DNA of 64,000 nt from Nostoc sp. UHCC 0302. Lineage in GTDB: Bacteria; Cyanobacteriota; Cyanobacteriia; Cyanobacteriales; Nostocaceae. Positions 27,173-35,992 of the stretch are shown here, one piece after another; the first letter of the stretch is position 1, and each line of letters opens with the position of its first letter. A program made the position numbers and the translations under genes. Where the stretch lies: the NCBI RefSeq assembly GCF_038096175.1, contig NZ_CP151099.1, positions 870,501 to 934,500 of the forward strand. The letters run 5' to 3'. The notes under the pieces are model-generated. The model did no database searches and had not been told where the DNA came from. It was given only the letters and a program-made list of their open reading frames with translations.

Positions 27173-27483
27173 ATGAACAAAATATCACTTAACTACAAAT
27201 ACTCAATTATTCCCCTATTAGGTGCAATAATAGTTAGCAACGGATTTTTCTCCAAAGTATCTGCTCAAAGCATTTCTACTCCAGACACTACTAATTCTGT
27301 TGCCGCTACTGTCGAAAATCAAGAGTTCCCCCAATGGGCATATTACACGATACGAAGAGATTTTCGCAGATGTGCTTCTCCAATATGCGGTGGATATTTT
27401 ATAAAGCTTGTCAACTTGAAAGCTACTCCTTGCTTAGATGGTGTTTTTCGCTCAGAATGTTATGTGTCTGCAATTGATTGGAG

Positions 27484-28265
27484 GGCGTTGCTGAATCAAA
27501 ATATGAATTATGCGATCACCTCAAGCTTGCGGGCGCTATGCGCCCGCAGCGCATCATCACCGTACTGAAGATAATGTATTACTAATCGAATAGAATACCT
27601 CAGCATTTTTTCTGATTTGGAGTAACACTCATGTTTTACGATGTAAGCGAGCCAGATAATGTCTTAGACGACTGTTTTCTCCCTCTACTCTCGTCATATA
27701 AGTCTTACTAACAATATGGTCTTCATTACTGATAAAAACAGGATAAACAGTATATCCATCAGTAACATAAAAATAAGACTGCCAACATCTTATAATCTGC
27801 CACAATATTTTAAAAGTTTCTGAACTCCTATCGCCTAAAACCCAAGATATAATTCCCGCAGTACTATGATTTACGGCTGTCCACAGCCATATTTTGTTTT
27901 TTTTTACCGATGAAAGTTTCTAGTTCATCAACTTCTGCAACTTCTGGTATTTCACTTCTATCAGGCGTATCTGTTAAAGCCATCCCAACTTCTTTCACCC
28001 AATTTATCACAGTAGTATGATGTACTTTTTTAACTCTTTCTATAGCTCGAAATCCCAAACCGTTAACGTACATCTCTAAGCACTCACGCTTAATATCCTC
28101 TGTATATCCTTTCTGATCATAAAACTCAATAAACTGACGTTTGCATTGAACACAGATGTAATGAGAGTTTACCTCTTTGTTGACCATTCTTACGAATGTG
28201 AGTTGATGCACACCTTGGACATTGCATAGCGATCGCCCTAATTCATATTTCTATTCTGCAACGCC
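27484..28265 (-). mobile_element. IS1-family element, 782 bp, with 8-bp target duplication
   Basis: The terminal repeats GGCGTTGCTGAATC (27484 onward) and GGCGTTGCAGAATA (minus strand from 28265) extend imperfectly through AAATATGAATTA. GATTGGAG flanks both sides (27476-27483 and 28266-28273). The length and the 8-base duplication fit the IS1 family. Confidence 0.9.
27560..28227 (-). pseudogene. IS1-family transposase with several frameshifts
   Basis: From the ATG at 28227 the frame gives a zinc-ribbon start (MQCPRCASTHIRKNG). After one missing base it continues HYICVQCKRQFIEFYDQKGY, the helix-turn-helix GLGFRAIERVKKVHHTTVIN and AEVDELETFIG. A run of nine A (27897-27905) then shifts the frame. 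The correct frame resumes with KIWLWTAVNHSTAG, DGYTVYPVFIS and GENSRLRHYLARLHRKT, and another extra base occurs before CYSKSEKMLR. At least three indels are present. Active IS1 elements use a ribosomal frameshift at an A-run, but the offset here is the wrong one. Confidence 0.85.
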
Positions 28266-28783
28266 GATTGGAGTTCCCTGAAAGTCTCACCTTCCCAACT
28301 GGTAAAAATTCAAAATGATTATGGTAGCCGTGTGATTCTCAGAGGTAGCATAGTTCCAGTTGAATTTTCCCCATTTGGTGAGTTTGGGAATTTGAGAGTT
28401 AAAGAGGCTTTCTATGCCGCTACAGATGCCCCAGCAAAAGGTACTTTTGTGGCACTAAAAGACAATGGCATTCGTTGCATCACAACTCCTTGCTTCTCCA
28501 CAGATAATCTGATTCTAAATAAGCCGAAGATTTCTCAAGTTTCGTCAATTGATTTGAGTAAAACCGATGCAACACAAAAACAACTTGACGCAGCAACCAG
28601 CGAAATTTTTGGTCAAGGTTTGATTGCTGTAGGTAAAACTGAGGTAGTAGGCAATTCAGATCCAACCAAGAGAGATACTAAGTTTGTGGCTACAAAATTT
28701 TATTTGAGAGTGGAACGAAAGTAAAGGAATTTTGGTGAGCTCAGATAAATATAATTCCCGAATATAGATAAGCGGTGCTGGGA

Positions 28784-28842
28784 GCGATGGCGTACCCGCA
28801 CTTTCCGATGGCGATGGCGTACCCGCCCGCTGTAGGCGATCG
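28784..28842. repeat. Direct repeat of GCGATGGCGTACCCGC plus HIP1-type end
   Basis: The 16-base unit occurs at 28784-28799 and 28811-28826. It is followed by CCGCTGTAGGCGATCGC, which contains a near-HIP1 palindrome. It lies between two convergent genes. Confidence 0.7.
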
Positions 28843-28873
28843 CAAAAGTCCTAGTAGAAAAGCACCCATTTAC

Positions 28874-29614
28874 CTATTTAAGACACTCAATACCAATGAT
28901 CGGCACACAGTTAAGGAAATCTTGCCAAAACTCTTGACCAAATTCTTCCACACCTTGGGGAGAGACTATTGGTTTGTGCCAGTTAACCTCTTTAAAACCC
29001 GCACTTTGGAATGCCCATTCATAAGTAGCTGTGCTGAGGTAATAGTTATCGAAGCTAAATTTCTGATCACTATCAGAGATTGTGAATGTGTATTTTATCG
29101 GTGTGCCTTCCACTAATGGTGAATCTATGCTTTTAATAAATCCATACTTAGAAGTAGTCAGATAGGAAATAGGGGATTGGGAGTCATTATTATTGATGGT
29201 GACGAAACGACCGCCCGGTTTGAGATTGGCAAATATGTTCTGACACATTTTAAGTAGTTGTTCTCTGGAGGAAGCGTAATTAAGTAGATAGGAAGCTGCC
29301 ACCAGATCAAAATTGCCAATTTTACCAAGTTCAAGTACATCACCGAAAATATATTCAATGTTTTGGGGTTGTCTGGTTTGTTCCAATCTTGCCAATGAAA
29401 TCATTTTTTCAGAGATTTCGACCCCTACAACTCGTGCTGCACCTTGGAGTTTGAATTGTCTAGTGTAAAATCCTTCTCCACAAGCCAGATCGAGAATTGA
29501 TTTTCCAACTAGATTACCGAGCAGATGAAAGTATGTATATACCTCAATATGCAAGCGAAACGGCAACTGTTTAGATTTTTTATACTCAGTAGCTATCAAG
29601 TCATAAGATGTCAT
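28874..29614 (-). CDS. Class I SAM-dependent methyltransferase
   Basis: 246 residues. The SAM-binding motif is SILDLACGEGFYTRQF (about 40-55), with the acidic loop VVGVEISEKMISLA and motif IV NFDLVAASYLLNYA, followed by FANLKPGGRFVTIN. The C-terminal region (YTFTISDSDQKFSFDNYYLS) would cap the substrate site. It resembles the ToxA/UbiE-like small-molecule methyltransferases. The acceptor is unknown. The ATG at 29614 has GGAG eight bases upstream. It stands alone, with a 1.2-kb gene-poor stretch upstream. Confidence 0.88.
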   Translation of the reverse strand: MTSYDLIATEYKKSKQLPFRLHIEVYTYFHLLGNLVGKSILDLACGEGFYTRQFKLQGAARVVGVEISEKMISLARLEQTRQPQNIEYIFGDVLELGKIGNFDLVAASYLLNYASSREQLLKMCQNIFANLKPGGRFVTINNNDSQSPISYLTTSKYGFIKSIDSPLVEGTPIKYTFTISDSDQKFSFDNYYLSTATYEWAFQSAGFKEVNWHKPIVSPQGVEEFGQEFWQDFLNCVPIIGIECLK

Positions 29615-29903
29615 TTTTTTACTCCACTGATCAGCTTTGAGCTTACAAAGTAAATTAGCAGAAATTTCCGCAGTGGGAGATTGTTTGCATGGATGGGGTA
29701 TTGGTTGATTGGAATGGGTAAGGAGGCTGATTTATTAATCTGCTTCCACCGATAATATTGTTATTAATGAAGATAGTACCGCTCTTGAGGCAGACAAGGG
29801 AGCTATATTTAGTGATTTTAGCTTCGGCTAATCATCAGATAAGAGTCGAGTTATTGAAAAGTTGATATTGAGTAATAATTTCGCTAATAAGTAGTTTTTT
29901 TGA

Positions 29904-30150
29904 CATAAATGCATTTCTGACACGTGGAACTGCTAACATACTCGTTGTAGTTTGAATTTGCGAGTAAAAACGTAAAAACACTCATTTATTGAGGTGATTG
30001 TTCACTTGTGACTAAGTAGAGCAATTACCTACTTTTTATGGATTTAGAGTGTTGGCATGAGGGGGCTAGCACTGCAATCGTTAAAGCATTGTCACAAATA
30101 TAATTTCATTATTAATCCCTGTGGTTAGGGATTAATCATGGCGATCGCTC
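29904..30150 (+). repeat. Long dispersed repeat, copy A
   Basis: It matches 37871-38034 in two blocks. Block 1 runs from ATAAATGCATTT through GTAAAAACACTCATTTATTG. Block 2 runs from TAAAGCATTGTCACAAATAT through GGTTAGGGATTAATCAT. Copy A carries about 80 extra bases between the blocks (about 30003-30084). It is non-coding in all frames. Confidence 0.8.
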
Positions 30151-30406
30151 ATACGGAACTGCGATCGCTTCTCTACTGGATAAATTTACGTCACTTCTAT
30201 TGTTGAAACTGCGGCTGCATATTTTTATACAATTATTGTAGGGGTAATAAAGGTAAAAGTTCCGCCGCGTTTGTGCCAAATCCTGAAAAAGCGGTCTTGA
30301 GATGCAGCCCAAGTGGAGCAATTGTCTAAGAGATGGTTGCGACAGGCTATTGAAGGAAGTTAAGCCTGCTCAGTTGTTAGATTAATAGTTGTTACTTACA
30401 ATCCTT

Positions 30407-30557
30407 GATAATTCGTAAGAATTCAGGAGCCAGAATCCAGGAGTCAGGATGTTAGAAATTTTAGTCAAATTCTTCTCAATCAATAGATGAATTATACGCT
30501 CATTGCTTTCAAATTCTGACTTTAGAAGGACTGAGTGCTGAATTCTTACGATAATTC
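30407..30557. repeat. Inverted-repeat unit of about 150 bp (MITE-like)
   Basis: GATAATTCGTAAGAATTCAG (from 30407) is the imperfect reverse complement of CTGAATTCTTACGATAATTC (30538-30557). The interior has GAATTCAGGAGC and AGTCAGGATG-like words of the common 'ATTCAGGAGTCAG' repeat family. The related AGAAGGACTGA occurs here and in the hairpin at 63428-63469. Confidence 0.65.
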
Positions 30558-30819
30558 TATCTGTAGGTTGATTAAATGTATTTAACGCTAATAATGTTTA
30601 TTTCTAAATCAAAAATAAGTATTAATTTGGAAACTCTTATTTTTACAAAAAACTATTCTATACTTACAACTTCCTCATAATATAAGTTAAATTTAAGTTA
30701 AAAGAGTCTGAAAAAATTCTAGGCTTGAAACTAGTTTGAGTTATGAGCATCAAATCGTAGCTCCTAGAAGCAAGCACTAGATATTAATAGCTTAATAAAA
30801 AGATTTAGGGATATTAAAA

Positions 30820-32964
30820 ATGAATAGTGATAAATCTAATCAAATGTGCCTGCTGAGTATTTGTCAGCAAAAAGAGAAAGAACTACAACAGCAAATTGAG
30901 CAGCAGCAGCTGGTAATGGCAATGGCAGTACGCATCCGCCAAAGTTTGAATCTTGAGGAGGTATTGAATACAACAGTAAATGAAGTACGACAATTCCTCC
31001 AAGGTGATCGCGTGTTGATTTATCAGTTTCAAGCAGATTACAGTGGGATTGTAGTGGTGGAATCTGTAGGTGATGGTTGGATATCAGTGCTGAATGCCCA
31101 AGTCCAAGATACTTGGTTCATGTCTACTGGTAATGAGCATTATCAACAAGGACGTATCCAAGCTGTAGCAGATATATATACAGCAGGTCTTACAGAATGT
31201 CACCGTGATTTACTCGCTCAGTTTCAAGTTAGAGCTAACTTGGTAGTGCCAATTTTACAAGGAGAAAATTTGTGGGGATTGCTAGTTGCCAGTCAATGTG
31301 CAGCACCACGGCAGTGGCAAAGTTGGGAAATTGATTTACTCAAGCAATTAGCAACACAAATAGGCATTGCGATCCAGCAATCTCAACTGTATGAGCAGGT
31401 ACAATCCGAACTTGCTGAACGTAAGCAGGCGGAACAAAAAATAAAAGAACAAGCAGCTCTACTAGATATCACTACTGACGCAATTTTAGTTCGAGATTTA
31501 AATAATCAAATTACGTTCTGGAATCAAGGTGCAGAGAGTTTATATGGTTGGAAAGCTGACGAGATTCTAGGAGATAATGCTGATAAGCTTTTATGCCAAG
31601 AAAATTTACCTCAACTGGAAATAGCTTTTAAACAGGTAATAGAGTGTAGTTCGTGGCAAGGTGAATTAGAAAAAGTCACCAAATTTGGTCAAAAAATTCT
31701 TGTAGAAAGCCGTTGGATACTGATGTTTGATGAAGCATTTCAACGCAAATCTATCCTGACCGTCGATACTGACATCACTGAGAAAAAACAACTTCAAGCC
31801 CAATTTCTCCGTAGCCAGCGGCTAGAGAGTCTCGGTACGCTGGCTAGTGGAATTGCTCACGACCTCAACAACATTTTGACGCCAATTCTCTCTTCAGTTC
31901 AACTATTAGCACTTAAACTTCCCAATCTTGATGGGCAGTATAAGCAAATGCTAAAAATCATAGAAGATAACTCTAAACGTGCAGCTGATTTAGTTAAGCA
32001 AATCCTGACATTTGCACGCGGTTCTGACGAAAGGGGGATTACTTTACAAATAGAACACCTTTTGTTGGAAATGGAGCAAATTGCCAAAAGCACATTTCCG
32101 AAATCGATTCAAGTTACCAAAAAATTACCCCAGGAACCCTTGTGGGCTATTAAGGCAAAACCTACTCAAATACATCAAGTACTAATGAACTTGTGTGTTA
32201 ATGCTCGTGATGCCATGCCCAAAGGCGGCACTCTATCTATTGGTGCGGAAAATTTATCCATTGAGCAAAACCTGGCTCGGATAAATCCGGATGCTAATGT
32301 TGGTTCCTATGTAGTTATCACTATAAATGATACAGGCTTTGGTATGACTCCATTGATTAGGGAGCGTATTTTTGAACCCTTTTTTACAACTAAAGAATTG
32401 GGTAAAGGTACAGGGCTAGGTCTTTCCACTGTAATTGGTATTGTCAAAAATTACGGTGGTTTTGTGACTGTAGATAGTCAGCTTGGGAAAGGAACTCAAT
32501 TTCAGGTATATTTCCCAGCTATCAAACCAGGAATAAGGGGAGTAGCAGAGAATGTAGAATTGCCTCATGGTAACGGAGAATTGATTCTAATTGTAGATGA
32601 TGAAATTGCCATTTTGGAGATGACTAAAACCTTGTTAGAAGACTCCAACTATAAAACTCTGACAGCTATTAATGGTATTGAAGCTATCTCATTGTATGCT
32701 CAGCATCAAGAGAAAATTAGCTTAGTATTGATGGATATAATGATGCCGTTGATGGATGGTTTAACTGCAAGTAGTATCCTGCAACAAATGAACTCACAGG
32801 TCAAGATTATAGGACTTAGCGGTATTACGTTGGATCACCATCAGCTTAATACTAATGGTGATTACCTCAGCATTAATGTATTTTTAATAAAGCCTTACAC
32901 TTTTTCGGAATTATTAGATGTTATTAGAAACCTTTTGAAGGAGCCATTAGATTCAATGCAATGA
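30820..32964 (+). CDS. Hybrid histidine kinase with cyanobacteriochrome-like GAF domain
   Basis: 714 residues, no membrane segment. After a Gln-rich coiled coil, the GAF domain (35-195) reads GDRVLIYQF, VGDGWISVL, DTWF, YQQGRIQAVADIYTAGLTEC and HRDLLAQFQVRANLVVPIL. The Cys-His at 127-128 sits where cyanobacteriochromes attach their bilin. The second, DXCF-type Cys is absent (DTWF, 97-100). A PAS domain (205-325) is followed by HisKA with ASGIAHDLNNIL (His about 347), an HATPase (NARDAMPKGG, then GTGLGLSTVIGIVKNYGG) and a C-terminal receiver with VLMDIMMP (Asp about 638). It is likely a light-responsive or redox-responsive phosphorelay sensor. A degraded kinase fragment follows. Confidence 0.88.
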   Translation: MNSDKSNQMCLLSICQQKEKELQQQIEQQQLVMAMAVRIRQSLNLEEVLNTTVNEVRQFLQGDRVLIYQFQADYSGIVVVESVGDGWISVLNAQVQDTWFMSTGNEHYQQGRIQAVADIYTAGLTECHRDLLAQFQVRANLVVPILQGENLWGLLVASQCAAPRQWQSWEIDLLKQLATQIGIAIQQSQLYEQVQSELAERKQAEQKIKEQAALLDITTDAILVRDLNNQITFWNQGAESLYGWKADEILGDNADKLLCQENLPQLEIAFKQVIECSSWQGELEKVTKFGQKILVESRWILMFDEAFQRKSILTVDTDITEKKQLQAQFLRSQRLESLGTLASGIAHDLNNILTPILSSVQLLALKLPNLDGQYKQMLKIIEDNSKRAADLVKQILTFARGSDERGITLQIEHLLLEMEQIAKSTFPKSIQVTKKLPQEPLWAIKAKPTQIHQVLMNLCVNARDAMPKGGTLSIGAENLSIEQNLARINPDANVGSYVVITINDTGFGMTPLIRERIFEPFFTTKELGKGTGLGLSTVIGIVKNYGGFVTVDSQLGKGTQFQVYFPAIKPGIRGVAENVELPHGNGELILIVDDEIAILEMTKTLLEDSNYKTLTAINGIEAISLYAQHQEKISLVLMDIMMPLMDGLTASSILQQMNSQVKIIGLSGITLDHHQLNTNGDYLSINVFLIKPYTFSELLDVIRNLLKEPLDSMQ

Positions 32965-32984
32965 ATTTTTCAGTTGAGTTAATG

Positions 32985-33558
32985 AGGAGTTGCTTAAGCT
33001 TGTGGAACTCCTTTTAGATATCTCTCGTTATAAACACGCAGCGCTCATTTAAGCTGCCAGCGCTTGAATTGGCAAAAGATTTTAATTAAAATAATTAACC
33101 AGGTCAAAGCAATATCTACACGTGAACTAGCCTTTGTTTGCAAAATTTCTCAACCCCTGCTAACTGTCTACGGCGATTCCTTAGAAATTCAACGGGTTCT
33201 ACAAAACTTACTTGATAACGCTGTGCGGGTAAGTAACCCTCAAGGAGAAATTCTACTTGAAATAATCTCTTATAGAGAAGGTCAAGTGAAGGTTTCTGTG
33301 CGTGATTACGGTTCAGGAATTGCGCCCCAAAATCAACAAAAACTATTTCACCGCTTTATTCAAGGACGAGGACAGCGTGGAAAGAGTGGGCTTGGTTTGT
33401 ACTTGTGTCGTCAAATTATTGAGGCTCATAGAGGAACCATTGGTGTCAAAAGCTCTCCCGGAAAAGGAAGTACTTTCTGGTTTACCCTGCCAAGCACCAT
33501 AAATAACATTGATTGCAGCTATAAATATACAACTGTATATAGCCAGAATGATGCCTGA
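32985..33558 (+). pseudogene. Histidine kinase remnant (C-terminal half)
   Basis: The frame NEELLKLVELLLDISRYKH, the end of a dimerisation helix, is readable from about 32983 but stops at TAA near 33051. The ATPase part then continues from about 33064 in another frame: SLEIQRVLQNLLDNAVRVSN (N-box), VRDYGSGIAPQNQQ (G1), and GQRGKSGLGLYLCRQIIEAH (G2). It lacks a phospho-His domain and any sensor. A TTG at 33064 is the only early start in the main frame. It probably derives from a larger kinase gene lost by deletion next to the intact hybrid kinase. Confidence 0.75.
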
Positions 33559-33806
33559 ATTTTGACGAATGTATTTTTCTTCAATCTTGCTAGTGTTTAG
33601 AAATTTTTCGCTTTTCTTAAGTGTCTTATCTGTCCTTGCTTTTTATTTATAAGTTAGAGAAGATAAGGCAAGCAAATAAAAGCTTCTTGTTTAAGGGATA
33701 AAATTTCTCTAAAGTCGTGTTGCTTCTGTTTGAAGCAAGCATCAGTTTTGTGCTGTTCTGTAGGTCAACTCAACCTACAACAGATGTAATTACATTAACA
33801 ACCTCC

Positions 33807-34412
33807 ATGAAAAATCTAGCTTTGCTATCCGCTACAGCCCTCGCTACCACATCTGGATTGTTTTTTGGGACAATGCAAGATGCCTCTGCTTTGAGTTGGG
33901 ACTGGAATTATTCTGGTACTGGCATAGCGGCAAGTGGTACTTTGACCACTAATGACACCGCTGACGATTTTGGTTTTTACCAGATTTTAGGAATTAGTGG
34001 TATACGCAATGGTGAAACAATTACTGGTTTACAGCCCGCAGGGACTCCAATTCCAGGAAACGAACCTTTTAATGTTGATAACTTAATTAGTCTTGGTAAT
34101 TAGCAGTTAACAGGGGATGGTTTTGGTTATTCCACATCAGGAGGGAACTTTGTGAGTCCTTTTTTTGCTAATTTCTTGCCGACACCTGGTTATTTAGAAG
34201 TTTTTTCTGCACCACCATTGACACCAGGGTTTGAAAATTTGGGAGCAGAAGATAGTGAGTTACCCATTAGTTTTTCTGCAACTCTAGTCAGTGTTCCTGA
34301 ACCCAATTCTATCCTTAGCTTGCTTGCCCTCGGCACTCTCGGCGCAACTTCAGCACTTAAATGTAATGCGTCATTTAAATTCACTGCCAACAAGTTCAAA
34401 AAAGTTTCTTAA
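33807..34412 (+). pseudogene. PEP-CTERM secreted protein with internal TAG
   Basis: The ATG at 33807 opens a signal peptide (MKNLALLSATALATTSGLFF, then MQDASALS). The mature part (WDWNYSGTGIAASGTLTTND, GFYQILGISGIRNGETI) runs to NLISLGN and a TAG at 34101-34103. The same frame then continues QLTGDGFGYSTSGGNF to the sorting tail VPEPNSILSLLALGTLGATS followed by basic residues. PEP-CTERM proteins are exported and sorted to the cell surface, often together with exopolysaccharide. The stop removes the sorting signal, so this copy should be non-functional unless the TAG is read through. The original residue at the stop is unknown. Confidence 0.8.
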
Positions 34413-34577
34413 AACTATATCAACCAAAACTTATGAATATTAAATACTCCTTAGTTTACTAAACCACAACAATACACTACTAGTTCGCTGTCGTAAACTT
34501 GGCTCTTTTAAGGGTAAGGGGGGCAGGGAGCAACAAAAACCCTTAGTGACGCAATTGTGGCAGGAGTGTTGGACGGC

Positions 34578-35991
34578 CATTAGTGTCAACTTAAGGAAAA
34601 AGTCAACAAGTAGAGGTAGAGTAGGGGAGTAGAGACAAAGACAAAAGGAGTTGTCAAAATGGCTACTCCCCGGATGAGAAAAGATGGCAATCCAGACTTA
34701 AGAAGACAAACACAACTGCCAGCACCAGCAATAGAAGAAATAGAAGCCCAGATATACGCACTACTAGAACCATCAAACTTTAAACCACTAAGAGATTCAC
34801 CAGGACTAGACAACAAAAACTTAAGAGAAAGAAAATTAACATTACCAGTGATGATGGCAGTGGTAGTAAGTCTGGTGTATCGACAAATAGCCGGATTAAG
34901 CGAAGCAATCAGATTATTAGCCACAGAAGGATTAATGTGGGTAGAACCGATGTTAGTGAGTAAACAAGCACTCTCACAAAGGTTAAAGAAAATACCAGCA
35001 AAATTATTTGCACAAGTGTTTGAGCAAGTCATCGAAAAAATCCATGCCACCCCACAGGCAAATAGAATCCCACAGCAGTGGCAACAACTACATCAGACTT
35101 TTGGTGCAGTGTGGATAGCGGATGGGTCAACACTAGAAGAATTACGCAAAAAGTTAAAAGCATTATCAGACCAAACAACAGTGTTGGCAGGAAAAATGAT
35201 GATGGTGGTAGAAGCGTTTACTCATGTACCGACCAAAATCTGGTACACGGAAGATAGCAAAGCTAATGACAAAATTTTTGCCCAGGAGCTATTAGAGCAA
35301 CTGCCAACTGGCGGACTATTGATTTTCGATTTGGGTTTTTTCAAGTTTGGCTGGTTTGACCAGTTTACACAGCAGCAGAAGTTTTTCGTGACGCGATTGC
35401 GCGAAAAAACTTCTTACTTTGTGGTGCGCTGTTTATCAACTGGTGTTTACTATCGTGACGAAATCATCGATATGGGACAATATCGATCCAATCCTTGTCA
35501 GTATCCAGTTCGCTTAGTTTCTGTACTCTGGGGTAATAGTTGGTACTACTATTTGACCAATGTGCTTGACCCACAGTTATTATCTGCACAACAAGTGTGT
35601 GAACTCTACCGTTGTCGTTGGCGGATTGAAGATGCCTTTAAGCTGACTAAACGACTTCTGGGTCTGGCTTATATTTGGGTTGGCGACCGTAACGGGGTTC
35701 AGATTCAAATCTTTGCGACTGTGATTTTCTACACTGTTCTCAACAATTTATCTTCTCAAATCGCGTTCGCACTCGGTCAGCCACTTGAACGTATTTCTGT
35801 GGAAATGGTCTTTCGCAGTTTGTATTACTTTGCTGTGGCTGTTTTGCGTCGTGAAACTGATAATGTTGTTGACTATTTAGTTTCACATTACAAGCTTTTT
35901 GGTTTGCTTAAAGCCGAGCGCAAACGTCATCGTCAGATTCACTCGCGGTCGGCTCAAGTCTGGGCTGATGCTCCTTAAGTTGACACCAATG
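34578..35991 (+). mobile_element. Complete IS4-family element, 1414 bp, 9-bp target duplication
   Basis: The terminal repeats are CATTAGTGTCAACTTAAGGA (left) and CATTGGTGTCAACTTAAGGA (right end, reverse complement), with one mismatch. TTGGACGGC is duplicated at 34569-34577 and 35992-36000. The same right terminus occurs at 63584 in the partial second copy. Confidence 0.92.
34659..35978 (+). CDS. IS4-family DDE transposase (intact)
   Basis: 439 residues. The catalytic region is visible: VWIADGSTLEELRKK (first Asp), LLIFDLGFFKFGWFDQF (second Asp) and the YREK-like CELYRCRWRIEDAFKLTKRL (Glu). The N-terminal part (RMRKDGNPDLRRQTQL) is basic and probably binds the element ends. The stop codon TAA lies inside the right terminal repeat. 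The last 126 residues are identical to the partial copy at the window's right edge, which suggests recent activity. It was inserted into a plasmid-type gene. Confidence 0.92.
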   Translation: MATPRMRKDGNPDLRRQTQLPAPAIEEIEAQIYALLEPSNFKPLRDSPGLDNKNLRERKLTLPVMMAVVVSLVYRQIAGLSEAIRLLATEGLMWVEPMLVSKQALSQRLKKIPAKLFAQVFEQVIEKIHATPQANRIPQQWQQLHQTFGAVWIADGSTLEELRKKLKALSDQTTVLAGKMMMVVEAFTHVPTKIWYTEDSKANDKIFAQELLEQLPTGGLLIFDLGFFKFGWFDQFTQQQKFFVTRLREKTSYFVVRCLSTGVYYRDEIIDMGQYRSNPCQYPVRLVSVLWGNSWYYYLTNVLDPQLLSAQQVCELYRCRWRIEDAFKLTKRLLGLAYIWVGDRNGVQIQIFATVIFYTVLNNLSSQIAFALGQPLERISVEMVFRSLYYFAVAVLRRETDNVVDYLVSHYKLFGLLKAERKRHRQIHSRSAQVWADAP

Positions 35992-35992
35992 T

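Larger units (their letters stand above)
27173..28724 (+). pseudogene. DUF6748-like secreted protein, split by an IS1-family insertion
   Basis: Joining 27173-27483 to 28274-28724 (one copy of the 8-base duplication) restores an open frame of 762 bases, 253 residues, with no stop: ...VSAIDW then SSLKVSPSQLVKIQNDYG. It has a signal peptide (SIIPLLGAIIVSNGFFSKVSAQS). The mature part has the Cys-containing YYTIRRDFRRCASPICGGYF and ATPCLDGVFRSECYVS, with a matching RCITTPCFSTDN in the second half, which I associate with DUF6748 (function unknown). In its current state the first half runs into IS sequence and stops after about 28 foreign codons; the second half could only start internally. Confidence 0.85.
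29615..30819. other. Gene-poor 1.2-kb stretch with dispersed repeats
   Basis: No full gene. It contains the first copy of a long dispersed repeat (29904-30150). A short coding-like remnant near 30240-30325 (GNKGKSSAAFVPNPEK) matches GNEGKISAAPVPNADK of the gene at 35993-37009. There is also an inverted-repeat unit (30407-30557). 30570-30819 is AT-rich leader DNA for the hybrid kinase. Confidence 0.55.
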
